Assembly (NCBI RefSeq): GCF_019578655.1
Contig: NC_063259.1
Span: forward strand, 25,841,277-25,905,276
DNA from: Ricinus communis
Lineage: Eukaryota > Streptophyta > Magnoliopsida > Malpighiales > Euphorbiaceae
DNA: 64,000 nucleotides
Reading direction: 5' to 3'
This document shows, piece by piece, positions 45,581-57,357 of this stretch. Each line of letters begins with the position of its first letter. Positions within the stretch are counted from its first letter, which is position 1. Below the pieces are notes generated by a model, which saw only the letters and a program-made list of their open reading frames with translations, was not told the origin of the DNA and did no database searches. Position numbers and translations under genes: made by a program.

Positions 45581-48220
45581 TTCATAACTATATACTCATT
45601 ATTTTTTCTACTACTAGTAAGAATTTGGAGTTGATGTCTTGAAGAAAAAAAGAAAAAAAGTTTAAAATTTTCTACTAAACATGATGGAAAATCTCTTATT
45701 AAGAAGAAGAAAGTTGTTGATAATTCTCATTCAAAAAAGAATATTGATGTTAAAACTTCAAAAATATGAAAAGAAAATATTGATGCTCGTGGTAAAGCTA
45801 TCTATGAATGCACTCTAAGTGTTTGATGCAATGCAAAATAAGTACAATAAAAAAAAAGTGTATGTGTAGTTTGCGAGTTTAGAAATTTAAAAGGTAAAAC
45901 GAATATAAAATAGAAAAATGAGAGAATAAGAGTAAGAGAAAATTTTGGTCATTTATTGTGAATACTAAGATCTGGACTCCATATTATGCTCTCTATTTTT
46001 TTTTTTTTGCTTTATTGTTAGTGTTTTAATTTTTAGTTATTACAATGACAAGAGCAGTAAATTCTCACTATCTACTCATAATATACTTAGAGTATACTAT
46101 ATGCTATTAACTGCATCTTTTGTTATAATTTTAGTTACTTTCATATTTGCTTGAAAACTATTGTTTAGTCAATTATAATGATTAGTTAAAAATTAGAGCA
46201 AAAAGTCCAATTTTCTTTTCTATTCATGTAATATGATCTTGTTAGATCAATGTTAATATATGCATAGGACAACTAGAGTTTTGAATTTTAAAAGAAGTAA
46301 AATGTAATCTTGTTAGATTGGCTTTATTATATCTTCAAAAATTTAAAATTTATAGTTTTTTTTTTCTGCATTTTTTAGTTTTACATATGTATGATTTTTT
46401 TATGGAAAATATCAGGTATAACTATGATTTTTTAAACAACAAGCTTACGAACATCGAAAGATACTCATGATTATGTTATTCTCTTATATAAAATTCAAGA
46501 AAGATGAAAATTTTTGATTGTGAGTTTGAATTATGTAGTAAGTTTAAAGAGGTGGATATGACAAAGAAGAATTAGAGGATGAACTTGATGTAATTGTCAT
46601 ATGATTTTTTAATTGACACATTATACATAAAAGATTATTAGAGTATACTTAATAGGAATTATGACCATATTTAAATTTAAAAATATATATATATAAAAGA
46701 TGATTTTAAAATTTGAATGGAGAAAAATTAATAAGAATTAGCGTATTATATACTTGAAATAAACTCGTTATATAGTTACTATATACTGTTTACTATATTC
46801 ATTTAGGTCAATAATAACAACAGCAAAAAAACTTATTTGGTTATTTTCGCACACATATTTTGTTAAACATCTAAATTGCAATATCTGATTCAACAGAATA
46901 TTTACATTTCTATAATTTGATAATTTTGAGTTCATGAAATATAATGAGAAAAATTTAATAAAAATCAAATATCATATATATGAAATATACTCGTATACTT
47001 AATATATATTATTTACTGTATATCTTAAAATTTCAAATCAGCATTACATCATAAGGAGTAGCATATAGTTTATGAATAAAAGAAAAAAAATATAAATATT
47101 TATTGGTTTTTAATTTTTCTAATTCGTTTAGTACTTTTCTTGAATAAAAATGATAGTAAAAAATTTGAGCTAATTAATTTCCATCTTTCTAACAAAGCTC
47201 ACTCAAGAAATAATAATAATATTGCTATTGTCTGTCTCATTTCTTTCATTCTCACATAATCAAGAACATGACAAAATGATATTATGGAGAGTAAATAAAA
47301 AGGAAAGCTCATTAATATGAGAATTTCATTCTCACATAATCAAGAATATGACAAAAAGATATTATTGAGAGGAAATAAAAGGAAAGCTCATCAATATTTA
47401 AAAAGAGATTCACTATATACTTAATGAATCCAAAATTTGAATGGAGAAAACTCAATGAGAATCAGAGTATCATATACTTGAAATAAACTCATTATATACT
47501 ATTTACTGTACACATTAAAAATTATCCTACTGTTCACTTTTAAAATTGTCATTTGGTAATAGAATACCATTTATATTAAAATTTATGTATATGATATTTT
47601 ATTTTTAATGTCTATTCTGGTAAAGAAAAATAAGTATTGTTGCAATGTTTGTACATGAGAAAAAATATAAAAGATTATTTCATAATCAGTAACGGTCGGA
47701 GTATAATATACTCGAAATATATTAATTATATACTCATTTTATACCTTTTTACGGTTTACTTTTAAATTTGTTTTATATCTTTATTGTAAATATATTCATT
47801 TTTTATACATGCATATACTCATTAATTCTCAATATATGAATTTTGTACAACATATAAATAAATCAAAAAATTATTTAAATATCAATTTTCTACGATTTCA
47901 TAATAGATACTTATTACCCGCCTCTATATACTCGTGGTATATTTTTTATTGTATACCTTTTTCTCCTAGTATATATTTATTATATACTCATTATATACTC
48001 TTTACTGTAACTTTTAAAACTTATTTTATATTTTATTTTAAATTACTTTTTATAATCTATTATTAATTTATTCTTTATTTTTTATTTATATCAAAATATT
48101 AGTCAAATACAAGTACTTTATAGGATATATATATTAATAACATATGAATTTGAATCTATTTTTGTAAAATTTAAAAAGATATACTTTTATTATACATCTA
48201 TACACTCGTTATATACAATT
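45580..48220. repeat. decayed repeat field with recurring TATACTC/TTACTGTA phrases
   Basis: The phrase ATATACTTGAAATAAACTC, or a close variant, followed by a TTATATACT and TTTACTGTA block recurs at about 46745, 46985, 47470, 47705, 47930, 47980 and 48205, with weaker copies near 45590 and 46080. Spacing is irregular (roughly 50-500 bases). It could be an old satellite or the remains of a repeat-bearing gene or element. No open frame links the copies. Confidence 0.5.
47247..47400. repeat. tandem duplication, period 80 bp, two copies
   Basis: CATTCTCACATAATCAAGAA starts at 47247 and again at 47327. The following bases (ATGACAAAA, ATATTAT, GGAAAGCTCAT) match with a few substitutions and small gaps. 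Confidence 0.85.
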
Positions 48221-48860
48221 TTCTGGATTTTCTGCAGATAAGTTTTAATTATTTACTTATCTTCATATCTGAGAATTAAATTCTTTAATCATCTTATTCT
48301 ACATTTAAATAGTTATGTAAATCATATAATATACTTGTTTTGAAAGGTTTTAAGGCTTTTTTTTTTTCAAAACAACAAGAAATCAAAATGATAAATGTAT
48401 AAAATTGAATTATCTCTCGTTTTATGTTATTTATTGCAAACTATTGTCAAAATTGTAGATTGTTTATTGCAGATTTCTTAAAATTTTAGTGTGTCGATTT
48501 TATTTGAATCAGTTGCTATGATTCTTTGGCTTTTAGATATGTTGTTTTTAGCAAAACATGTGTATTTTTATATGAATAGTATAAAAGTAAGTTTCTTGGT
48601 TATGGAACATATTTTTGTAAGATTTTAGAGATGTGGTATAAAAGTTAGACAACTCTTATTTTTAAATATTCTTATAAATTTTCTTAAAAATACCGACACT
48701 ATTGAAGAAATTCTAGCTATATATCACAAATAATAAGAAAATAATGATTACATTTGACAAATGTTTCATTATATATGAATTTGATTGTAGGGGAAAATTT
48801 CTTATTGCAAGCACTCCGAAAAACGGGAAAAAGAAAAACCATATAAATAATGGGAGGCAA

Positions 48861-49643
48861 TTAACGAGTAAGAAAGCCCCCATCCACCACAAGGTCATGC
48901 CCGGTGACTACCGCAGATTCGTCACAGGCAAGAAACAACACAGCGTCGGCTATATTCCTTGCTTTTGTTGCAACTCCTTTGAGGGTCATGTTAGGCTCAT
49001 ACAAACTCTCCACTTCTTCCGCGCTCTTATTATACACGTTCATTGTCATCGGCGTAGCCACACCATAAGGTGACACCGAATTCACTCTAATCCCATGCCC
49101 TCCCAGCTGCACGCTCGCTGCCCTTACCAGACCCACCACCGCATGCTTCGACATCGTGTAATCGGTCCGCATCCTGAAACCTCGGCTGCCACCCACGCTA
49201 GCCGTGCACACTATACTCCCTCTCACTCCCCCTTCTACCATCGCTCGCGCTGCGTACTTGACGCATGTGGCCATTCCACGGACGTTGATGGCAAATAAAT
49301 GGTCAAATGCCGAAAGGTCCAGATCAAGAACTGTCTGCTCTGAACTTCCCAAGATTCCTGCATTGCTGAACATTATATCTAGCTTACCAAAACTTTGAAC
49401 TGTCCATTCCACTAGTGATTTCACTTGCTCTTCCTTAGTAACGTCACAGTGAACGTAGCTGCACTTGTTTGTTCCGATTGATGTAGCAACATCCTGGCCC
49501 ACTTGATCTTGGATATCAGCAATAACCACCATAGAGGCACCGTGATCAGCGAGAAGACGAGCAGCAGCCTCGCCGATGCCGCTTGCGCCTCCGGTGATTA
49601 TCGCTACTTTTCCTGATAACTTCTTCTTATTAGGTTCTGCCAT
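48861..49643 (-). CDS. short-chain dehydrogenase/reductase, classical SDR110C type
   Basis: Intronless, 260 residues from the ATG at 49643. It has a Rossmann fold with the NAD-binding motif TGGASGIG (17-24), Asp in VIADIQ after strand 2, which favours NAD(H), CDV near 66-68, NAG (94-96), the structural Asn in FAINV (120), Ser149 in CTAS and the catalytic Tyr162-xxx-Lys166 (YTMSK). It ends with VTGHDLVVDGGF. The SDR110C group covers plant enzymes such as xanthoxin dehydrogenase (ABA2), secoisolariciresinol dehydrogenase and terpenoid alcohol dehydrogenases; the substrate cannot be read from sequence. All catalytic residues are present, so it should be active. An upstream in-frame ATG at 49664 would add seven residues; MAEPNKKKL is the more usual start. 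A paralogue lies at 57358-58146. Confidence 0.92.
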   Translation of the reverse strand: MAEPNKKKLSGKVAIITGGASGIGEAAARLLADHGASMVVIADIQDQVGQDVATSIGTNKCSYVHCDVTKEEQVKSLVEWTVQSFGKLDIMFSNAGILGSSEQTVLDLDLSAFDHLFAINVRGMATCVKYAARAMVEGGVRGSIVCTASVGGSRGFRMRTDYTMSKHAVVGLVRAASVQLGGHGIRVNSVSPYGVATPMTMNVYNKSAEEVESLYEPNMTLKGVATKARNIADAVLFLACDESAVVTGHDLVVDGGFLTR

Positions 49644-52600
49644 ATTGTATATTTTGCACCACACAGTAGCAGAGGGGTGGACGATTTGAGAGATAAGAAA
49701 GCGATTTTATAACACTGGACAACATTAATGGAAAAAAGGAGCTAAAATGTCAATTTGCCCCCTGAACTTAGAATGAACCCAGATTTTAATTTTTTGGTCA
49801 ATTTACTCAACAACTTAGAAAAAATGATCAATCCAACTCCATCAAAAAACTTACTCAATACAAAAAATTCAATTTGGTCTTTAAACTTCATACCAAATGT
49901 TAAATTATATAAAAAAAAAATTTATTGAGTTAAAGTAAAAAAATTTAATTTTAAATATTTATTTATATTATTTAATAAAAATATTTAGATAATATTCTTA
50001 ATTAAAAATTTTAAATTAAATAATATTACTGAACTTATATAAAATTATATATATATAAAATAAAGTAAAATATTATATTTTATTAATATTTAGTTTTAGT
50101 TCTTAATAAAGTAATAATTTAATTAGTATTTCAAATCTTTACCCGATGATTATATAAATAATTTAAAAAATTTAAATATATTTCAAATAAGTTTTGATAA
50201 TATTAAATTAAATAATTTTATAATTATTCGGCTTTCTTTATGTCAATATCTAGATCCAGCTTGAAACTGAAAAATTATTAAATTATTATTTTTTATTAAA
50301 AATTAAGACTAAATAATGTTAAAATATAAATTTTTATTCTAAATTTATAAAAGCACAATCTGATATGAGTTTAGTAATAATATTTAATTTGAGTTTTTTA
50401 ATTATTTTTATTATATAATTTGAGTAAATTATATTAAATTCATTAATTTAATTCTAATTCAATAGAAAAATTATTTTTATAAAATTTTGATATTTAATAT
50501 AAAATTTAAGGATTTAAATTGAATATTTTGTATTGACTAAATAATTTTATTGAATAAATTGATTAAAAAATTAAAATATAAACTAATTGGCACTTTTAAC
50601 CGAACAAAAAGTCTTTGCTTCTCTCATCAATTATTTAGATACGGTCCCATTTGACAAGTCAGGTAACATTTGTCGGGGTGTTAATAGCCTTGGACAATTT
50701 ATTTAAAACATGGGTAATATTAACTCCCTAAATTTCAATTGTATCGTACTAAATCTTTTGTATTTAACTTTTGTATATATGCACTAGTCTTTTACTCATA
50801 TATCACATTTGTTATTATTATTTCAATTATAAAATTAAATTAATAAATATAATTTTATAATATTTATTAATATTTAATATTAATTTATAATAATTTTAAA
50901 AATAATAACAAATTAATTATTTTTAACTATTTTTATTTTTTTAAAAATAATATTCTACTAGTGAAATAATGTTAAAATTATTTACTAATTAATTTTAATA
51001 TTATATAAATTAATACTATCTATATAATTATTACAGTATTTTCAAAATTAAAAATTTATTATATAATTAAAAATTAATTAATTATTGAATATAATATTAA
51101 TAATATAATTTAAAATGTTATTTTTCAGAATTAGAATTATTATCCAATTAGAAAACTGATTTATTAGTTAATATAATAACAAAATATAATTAGTAAAATA
51201 TTTTTTAGAATTAATTTTTAAAATTAGAATCAATGCTTAGTTATAAATATAATTTATTAATTAATAAATTAATAAAAAACTATAAAACTACATATGAACT
51301 TAAATCTTATATATTAAAAATAAATATAATTGTTAAAAATTCTATATGCCAAAAAATAAACACATATAAAAAAATTAAATTTTAAAAATTAATATATATA
51401 TATATAATATATACATATAGATTAGTCCAAAAGTGGGTTGGCATAAAACAAATTGTAAAATAGGTAAATCATATAGGATTTATATCGACCTTTATTTTAA
51501 TAATATTAGTTAATTTTTTTTATTAAATATGTAAATAGAAGTAAAAGAATTTGATGCAACATATAGAAATATTAAAATTTATAAACTTAAAAAAAAAATA
51601 AAATGTGTTCATATAAATTTAAACTAAAATAAAATAAAATGTAAAAGTCGAAAAGCTTGAAAATGTGTTTTGCCTAAATAATGTGAACCTTTAATAAGAG
51701 TTTTTGTAGATGTCACTCATTTGGAGTTTGTTTTTTTTTTCTCTTTTTTTTTTTTTTTAATAAATCCCATCAAGTCTTATAAATTAATATATAGGATTAT
51801 ATCTTTGTCAAAGATATTGGATGCAAATAGAGTATTGATTTCGAGAGCGACACAATATAATTAATTAATTCCATAGGTAGTTTTATATGGTAAACTTAAA
51901 ATACTACTATTTAAATCAATATTTTTAATTTTACTATATTATCTAATGTGATATTATAAATTTGATAAATATTTTCTATAATTAGCTATTACATTAATAA
52001 AAAATTGTGATAAATAAAATAATATTATCTTTGAATTGATAAAAAAAGAATTTAGATCAGATAACAATTTTTGTTAGAAATATTAAAAATAATAAAAATT
52101 ATATCATATTTATTGAAAATGTGTTTAATTTTCTTTGATGTAACATATTTTAAAATATAAGAAAACAAAACGTGAAAAAGCTTTTGCCTAAAAGATTGGA
52201 CATGTAATTAATTAGAGTTTTTCAAAAGATAGCTTAGTTGAAAAGTTTGTAGATGTATGGATCTGACTTCGTCACTCGTTGGGTTTTCTTTTTTTTTCAT
52301 TTATTATAAATTCCATTGGATCTTGTAAATTTATTTTTTATCTCTAATATTTTATTTTATATATAAGCATTATATTATTAATATTTACATTACAGTGAAC
52401 TTGAAAAATAAAAATAAAATAAAAACTATTCCATATCATATTAAGACATTTAGGTTTAACTTTTTGAAATAAAAATTTAATCTAACTTTTGAAAATAAAT
52501 GGATCGTTATTTATTATAACAACAGTAATAAATTTTAATAATTTATAAAGAATAAATATCATTTGTTTTGAATTAACCGTCACATATTTATAATATTTAA

Positions 52601-53522
52601 AAAGGATTTCTATATTAATTAGTAAGATTTAAACTTTAGTGTCAATTTCTAAGATACTCTAAGAATTTTTTTTGGGTAATATATACAATAAATATTAATT
52701 AATAATAACATTAGATAGTATATTTTGCATATGCCTAATGGGTAGTTATAATTGGAAAGTGTGTACTTCTCCACCAAACTTTTATTTGTGAAAATTTTGG
52801 ACAGTTCAATCTCTACAAGTTTTCATTTATTTTAATGAGTTATAAGAGTAAATGTATTGTTTTGAATTAACTTATTTATATTCTTTTAACTATGAAAATA
52901 CAATTAAATTCTTTAATTTTAGCAAACTTTTATTAGCATCACTTTGCATTCTTTATTAACTGGGTATTTTCTAAAAAATATTTTAGAATTAACAAAAGAT
53001 ATCATTTTCATAGTGTAATTTTTTTTTTAAATTTAATTTTTTTTAAATTTAATTTTTTATTTTCTTAAACTTATATGATGTTGTCTTTCTACTATTTTTT
53101 TATATTATCTTCCAGTTATTTTGTGGTTATTCTTCAGTTGTTTTTCGATTTTTTTATCAAAAATCAACTAAAAACATAATTTTCTTTCATGCTTTCGATT
53201 GGTCTAATAACCAACAACAGCTCTCTATAATTCTTTATTATTCGTACAGGCTTGACGTAATTAAACTGTTTGAAAAAATTATTTTTTCTTAAGAATGGCT
53301 CAATCGGATGTATTCATTGGAAAAAAGTATGAAAAATTATATTTTTAATGAAAAATTATATTTTTAATATATTATATAGTAAAATAAAAAATAAAAAATT
53401 ATAAATTTGATAAAAAAATAAAAGATATGGATATTCTAGATATTTTTCTAATTTATTCACTTATTAATTAAAGTTAGCGACGTCTAGCCCAGTCTTATAT
53501 TACTGTTCATAAATTTTATCCA
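49644..53522. other. intergenic, extremely AT-rich
   Basis: About 3.9 kb with no gene seen. Two loosely similar stretches (about 51640-51790 and 52165-52340), each with a TTTGCCTAA, a TTTGTAGATGT and a T-rich run followed by AATCC(C)AT or AATTCCATT, suggest an old duplicated element. Confidence 0.5.
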
Positions 53523-53530
53523 TATAAAAG
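53523..53530 (+). promoter_or_regulatory. candidate TATA box of the CPL4-like gene
   Basis: TATAAAAG about 225 bases upstream of the ATG at 53748. The distance implies a leader of roughly 190 bases if used. Confidence 0.45.
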
Positions 53531-53747
53531 CCCAATTGCTTTTGGATTTGAATTCCCATTTGAGAGTTGGAGAGTGGATTACAAGAGACCCCCGAATTCC
53601 CACATCTCTCGCCTCCTGCATGTATATATATATATAACAGGACTAACAATTCTTTCGCTGTTCAAGCTTCTCCTACAAAATTTCTTACTGCGTTCTTGTG
53701 TTTTGTTTCTTTGTATTGCTGTGCCTTGGGCAGTTCGCTAGCAACCA

Positions 53748-54965
53748 ATGTCTTGCATTGATTCTGTTGGCCTTGATGATCAAGAATTAGCTGGGCACCT
53801 TGATGTAATGCTGTGCTCAAGTTCTGACGACGACAAACGCAAATCATCTTCGCTCGATCAGTCCTCAAGTACGTGTTCACATCCACTTGTCATGAAGCTA
53901 GTATGTACCACTTGTGGGCAGAAGATGTCCAATTTTTATGGCCTGCCATTTGATTACATAATGGGTGGTTTAAGGTTAAGCGAAACAAAAGCTGACTGGA
54001 CGCGTGATGCCGAGACGGATTTTGTTTTGAGCAAGAAGAAGTTGTTCTTGGTTCTTGATTTAGACCAGACTTTGCTGCACTCGACAGTAGATTTAACCCC
54101 AGAAGAGAATTATTTAAAGAACCAGATGGATTCATTGCAAGATATTTTTAAATTGATCACAAGGGAAGGTTTCTCTCCTAGCTATGCCAAATTGAGGCCC
54201 TTTGTTCGCAACTTCCTGCAGGAAGCTAGTACCATGTTCAAGATGTATGTGTACACCAACGCTAATAAAAGTTACGCGAGGAAGATGGTGAATTTGCTCG
54301 ATCCTGATAATATATACTTCAAGTCAAGATTAATTACTAGAGAGGACAGTACTGTATCATGTCAGAAGAATCTTGATGTGGTGATGGGTCAAGAAAGGGC
54401 AGTTGTTATTCTTGATGACAGAACCGACGTGTGGCCAATGCACAAAGATAATCTGATTCAAGTTCAGAGATACAAGTATTTCGCTTCGACTGCTAATTGG
54501 TCCAACTCTAAATCCTTTGCCCAGAGAGAGGTTGATGAGAGTACAGACATAATGGCAACATACTTGGAAATTCTGAAGAAGATTCACAGTCAATTTTTTG
54601 ATCCCAAACTTGATGAGGACAACCTTGCTAGCAGAGATGTCAGGGATGTAATGAGAACAGTTCAGGCTGGAATTCTTCAGGGGTGTAAATTAATACTAAG
54701 GAAAAACTTGACAGCCAAGTATAAACTGGATAATCTTTCCAAGATGGCAGAAAAACTGGGAGCAATTTGTGTTTCAGAACTTGATCCCACAGTAACACAT
54801 GTGGTAACACTTGAAGCAAAACCTGAAGACGATCAGCTTCAATTGGAAAATAAGAAGAAGAAGAAGAATAAGCAGAAAGGGACATATCATTTAGTTTTTC
54901 CAGAGTGGATAAGGGATTCCTATAAATTATGGCATAGAATGCCTGTTGAAAATTATTTGCCTTAG
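53748..54965 (+). CDS. CPL4: RNA polymerase II CTD phosphatase-like protein, CPL4/FCP1 type
   Basis: Intronless, 405 residues. FCP1-type phosphatases remove phosphates from Ser in the heptad repeats of the polymerase II C-terminal domain, in the nucleus. The catalytic HAD motif DLDQT (104-108, in FLVLDLDQTLLHS) is intact, and a second acidic cluster is at VVILDDRTDVWP. An N-terminal Cys/His cluster (C43, H45, C53, C56 in CSHPLVMKLVCTTCG) looks like a small metal site. The C-terminal region from about 305 (GILQGCKLILRK, LGAICVSELDPTVTHVVTL, PEWIRDSYKLWHRMPVENYLP) is a BRCT domain. This domain order is that of plant CPL3/CPL4, and the short N-terminus points to CPL4. The frame is intact. A decayed copy follows 0.9 kb downstream in the same orientation, consistent with local duplication. 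Confidence 0.92.
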   Translation: MSCIDSVGLDDQELAGHLDVMLCSSSDDDKRKSSSLDQSSSTCSHPLVMKLVCTTCGQKMSNFYGLPFDYIMGGLRLSETKADWTRDAETDFVLSKKKLFLVLDLDQTLLHSTVDLTPEENYLKNQMDSLQDIFKLITREGFSPSYAKLRPFVRNFLQEASTMFKMYVYTNANKSYARKMVNLLDPDNIYFKSRLITREDSTVSCQKNLDVVMGQERAVVILDDRTDVWPMHKDNLIQVQRYKYFASTANWSNSKSFAQREVDESTDIMATYLEILKKIHSQFFDPKLDEDNLASRDVRDVMRTVQAGILQGCKLILRKNLTAKYKLDNLSKMAEKLGAICVSELDPTVTHVVTLEAKPEDDQLQLENKKKKKNKQKGTYHLVFPEWIRDSYKLWHRMPVENYLP

Positions 54966-55440
54966 CTAAATCAAAGATTTAATATAACAACTAGGAAGAT
55001 GAATTTAAGCTTTCATTTTTGCCAATATTCCCCCCTTTCCTTTTATTTTTTTGGTTCAAAATTTTATCTGCAGTTTAAAGAGGGTTTTGATTTCGGGAAG
55101 TTCGGTGGTTTTATTGCAAAGAACTTGGAGGAAAGATGACTGTTGTTAGACAAGACTATTGGCAATACATACTGACATCTTGATTCATTATTTTTCATTA
55201 TCCTATTAAACGCAATTTATTAGCAAACCAGCAGCTACATGCTGCAGGGAAGGCCAAACTCATAAATATATATCCAAATTCCCTGTTTATTCTAAATTTA
55301 TTTATTTAAAATTCAACCCCTTTAATCACATGTCTGGATGTATATTTAAATTTATTTATTTTATTGAGTTGTTATATTTTTATTTAAGTCTTTAATACAA
55401 ATAAAAATATATAAGGTCAATACAACAAATAAAAATATCA

Positions 55441-55515
<75 letters not shown>

Positions 55516-55848
55516 CATTAAATCAGTAAAAATAAAAATTATAAAAAAATAAAATAAATTTAAAATTTAAAATTTAATACAATATAATTAAAAAATTTAA
55601 AAGCTTAGTAATGAATTTTACTAAGAAGAAAAATTCAGGAAACCTACTTCCTATTGGAATTGGGATTTCAAAGTTAAAAAAAAAAAAAAAAACTCGAGAC
55701 CTCTAGCCGTGGCCTAGAACATACATCCCTCTATATATAGACACGAGTAATTTCGATTTCTATATGCTTTCTTGAATATAAACTAAGAAGTAAGAAAGTA
55801 TAAATTCTTTTTGCTAGCTGTTTCTTGGGAAATTTACGAATAATAACA
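54966..55848. other. intergenic between the two CPL4-like copies
   Basis: Contains a (TA)n tract of 71 bases at 55443-55513 and an A-run at about 55675-55690. A CTATATATAG at about 55732 is a possible TATA box for the downstream copy. Confidence 0.6.
55443..55513. repeat. (TA)n microsatellite, 71 bases
   Basis: Uninterrupted alternating AT dinucleotides. Likely polymorphic in length and prone to assembly error. Confidence 0.97.
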
Positions 55849-56976
55849 ATGTGTTCTGATGATGGATCCGTTACCTATGATGCAATATTTGGCTCAGGTT
55901 CTGATGATGACGATGAGCACGGTTCATATTCTCATCCTGAGGGAGAAGCAATGGAATGTGACGATTCCTGTTCACATCCCATTGTCTTGAAGCTAATGTG
56001 CACTATTTGTGGGCAAGACGTGCCCGATGGTTATGGCCTTCCTTTTGGGTACATAATGAAGGATTTGAGGCTAAGTAAAATTGAAGCTGATCGGCAGCGC
56101 TATATTGAGACAACTAATATTTTGAGCAAGAAGTTAATCTTGGTTCTTGATTTGAATAAGACATTGCTTCAGTCTAAATATCCTGAGGCGTTAACACCCG
56201 AAGAGAAATATATGGAGAATCAAATAGAGAGGGAGACTCATGGCAAGATGTCTTTAAAGTGGAATTATGGGAAAACCGGTCCTGCATTGTCAATCTAAGG
56301 CCATTTGTTCGCAGGTTCCTTGAAGAAGCTAGTACCATGTTTGAGATGTATGTTTACACTTCATCTAGTCAAGTTAATGCGAGGAAGATGATGAGTTTCC
56401 TTGATCCTGCAAATAGATACTTCAATTCAAGATTAATTGTTCGCGAGGGCAGCACTGTGATGGCACTGAAGAATCCTGACGTGGTGTTGGGGCACGAAAG
56501 GGCAGTAGTTATTCTTGATGACAGAAAAAGTGCATGGCCAATGCATAAAGCCAATGTCATTAATGTTGAGAAATACAATTACTTCGCTTCGAACCAAAGT
56601 GATCCCGGATCGAAGTCTAAATCTTTGGCTGAGAGAAAGAAGGATGAGCATACACGAGTGATGGCAGCATATTTAAGAATTCTCAGAAAGATTCACCGTC
56701 AATTTTTTGATCCGAAACTTGAGGCCATTGTTACTGCTGGTGCTGCTAGAGATGTTAGGGAGGTGATGAGAATGGTTCGTGCTAAAATCCTCAAGGGGTG
56801 TAAAATATGTTTTGAGTCATAGCTTGCCAGCCAAGAATAAGTGGTCTTTCAGAAATGGTATGCGTCTCAGAAGAACTTGATTCCTCAGTAACGATGGAGA
56901 TTGCAGTAGAAGAGCTTCAATGGGCAATGGAGGTGAAGAAAAACCATTTAGCTGTCTACCAGAAATTATGCCTTTA
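55849..56976 (+). pseudogene. CPL4-like CTD phosphatase copy, frameshifted and truncated
   Basis: It aligns end to end with the intact gene at 53748. The N-terminal frame (MCSDDGSVTYDAIFG, CSHPIVLKLMCTICGQ) keeps the Cys/His cluster, but the catalytic DLDQT has become DLNKT, so the second catalytic Asp is Asn. Near 56228-56232 the frame shifts: the first frame runs to a stop at 56296-56298, while the phosphatase sequence continues in another frame (WQDVFK, LRPFVRRFLEEASTMFEMYVYT, AVVILDDRKSAWPMH) until a stop at 56820-56822. The BRCT region is then present only as scattered, stop-broken similarity to about 56976. Two independent kinds of damage (catalytic change, and frame loss with truncation) argue for a pseudogene. 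I can point to the frameshift position only within a few bases. Confidence 0.85.
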
Positions 56977-57357
56977 GTGAGCATCTCCTTAACTTTTGAT
57001 GCATGTTAATGGTTTATTAGTACTGAATGAAACCAAACACTTCTTTTTCTAATAATTAAATTGTAGCCTGTGCGAGTTATTTTGCTACAGTTTTTTTAAG
57101 GCAAAAGTAAATTGCAAACTAGATCAAGATTAATTTCAATAATCTGATGCATCAAACGCATTGAATTAAATGCTGCAAGTCAAATCATTCAAAAAAAAAA
57201 AGAAAAATTTTATAACACAATGACAGGAAGGAGGAATATACTAACCAAGCTGTTGCAAATCACTGGTTACATTTAATTTCAGGACGGAGCTCTCATCCAA
57301 GACCGTATGCTACCTGTTCCAGAAATTAAACGCATGAATTATACTTGTGTTTGGCTG

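Noticed and set aside
47809..48066. 85-codon Tyr/Ile/Phe-rich frame in the TATACTC field
   Set aside because: It is a translation of AT-rich repeat sequence without any domain.
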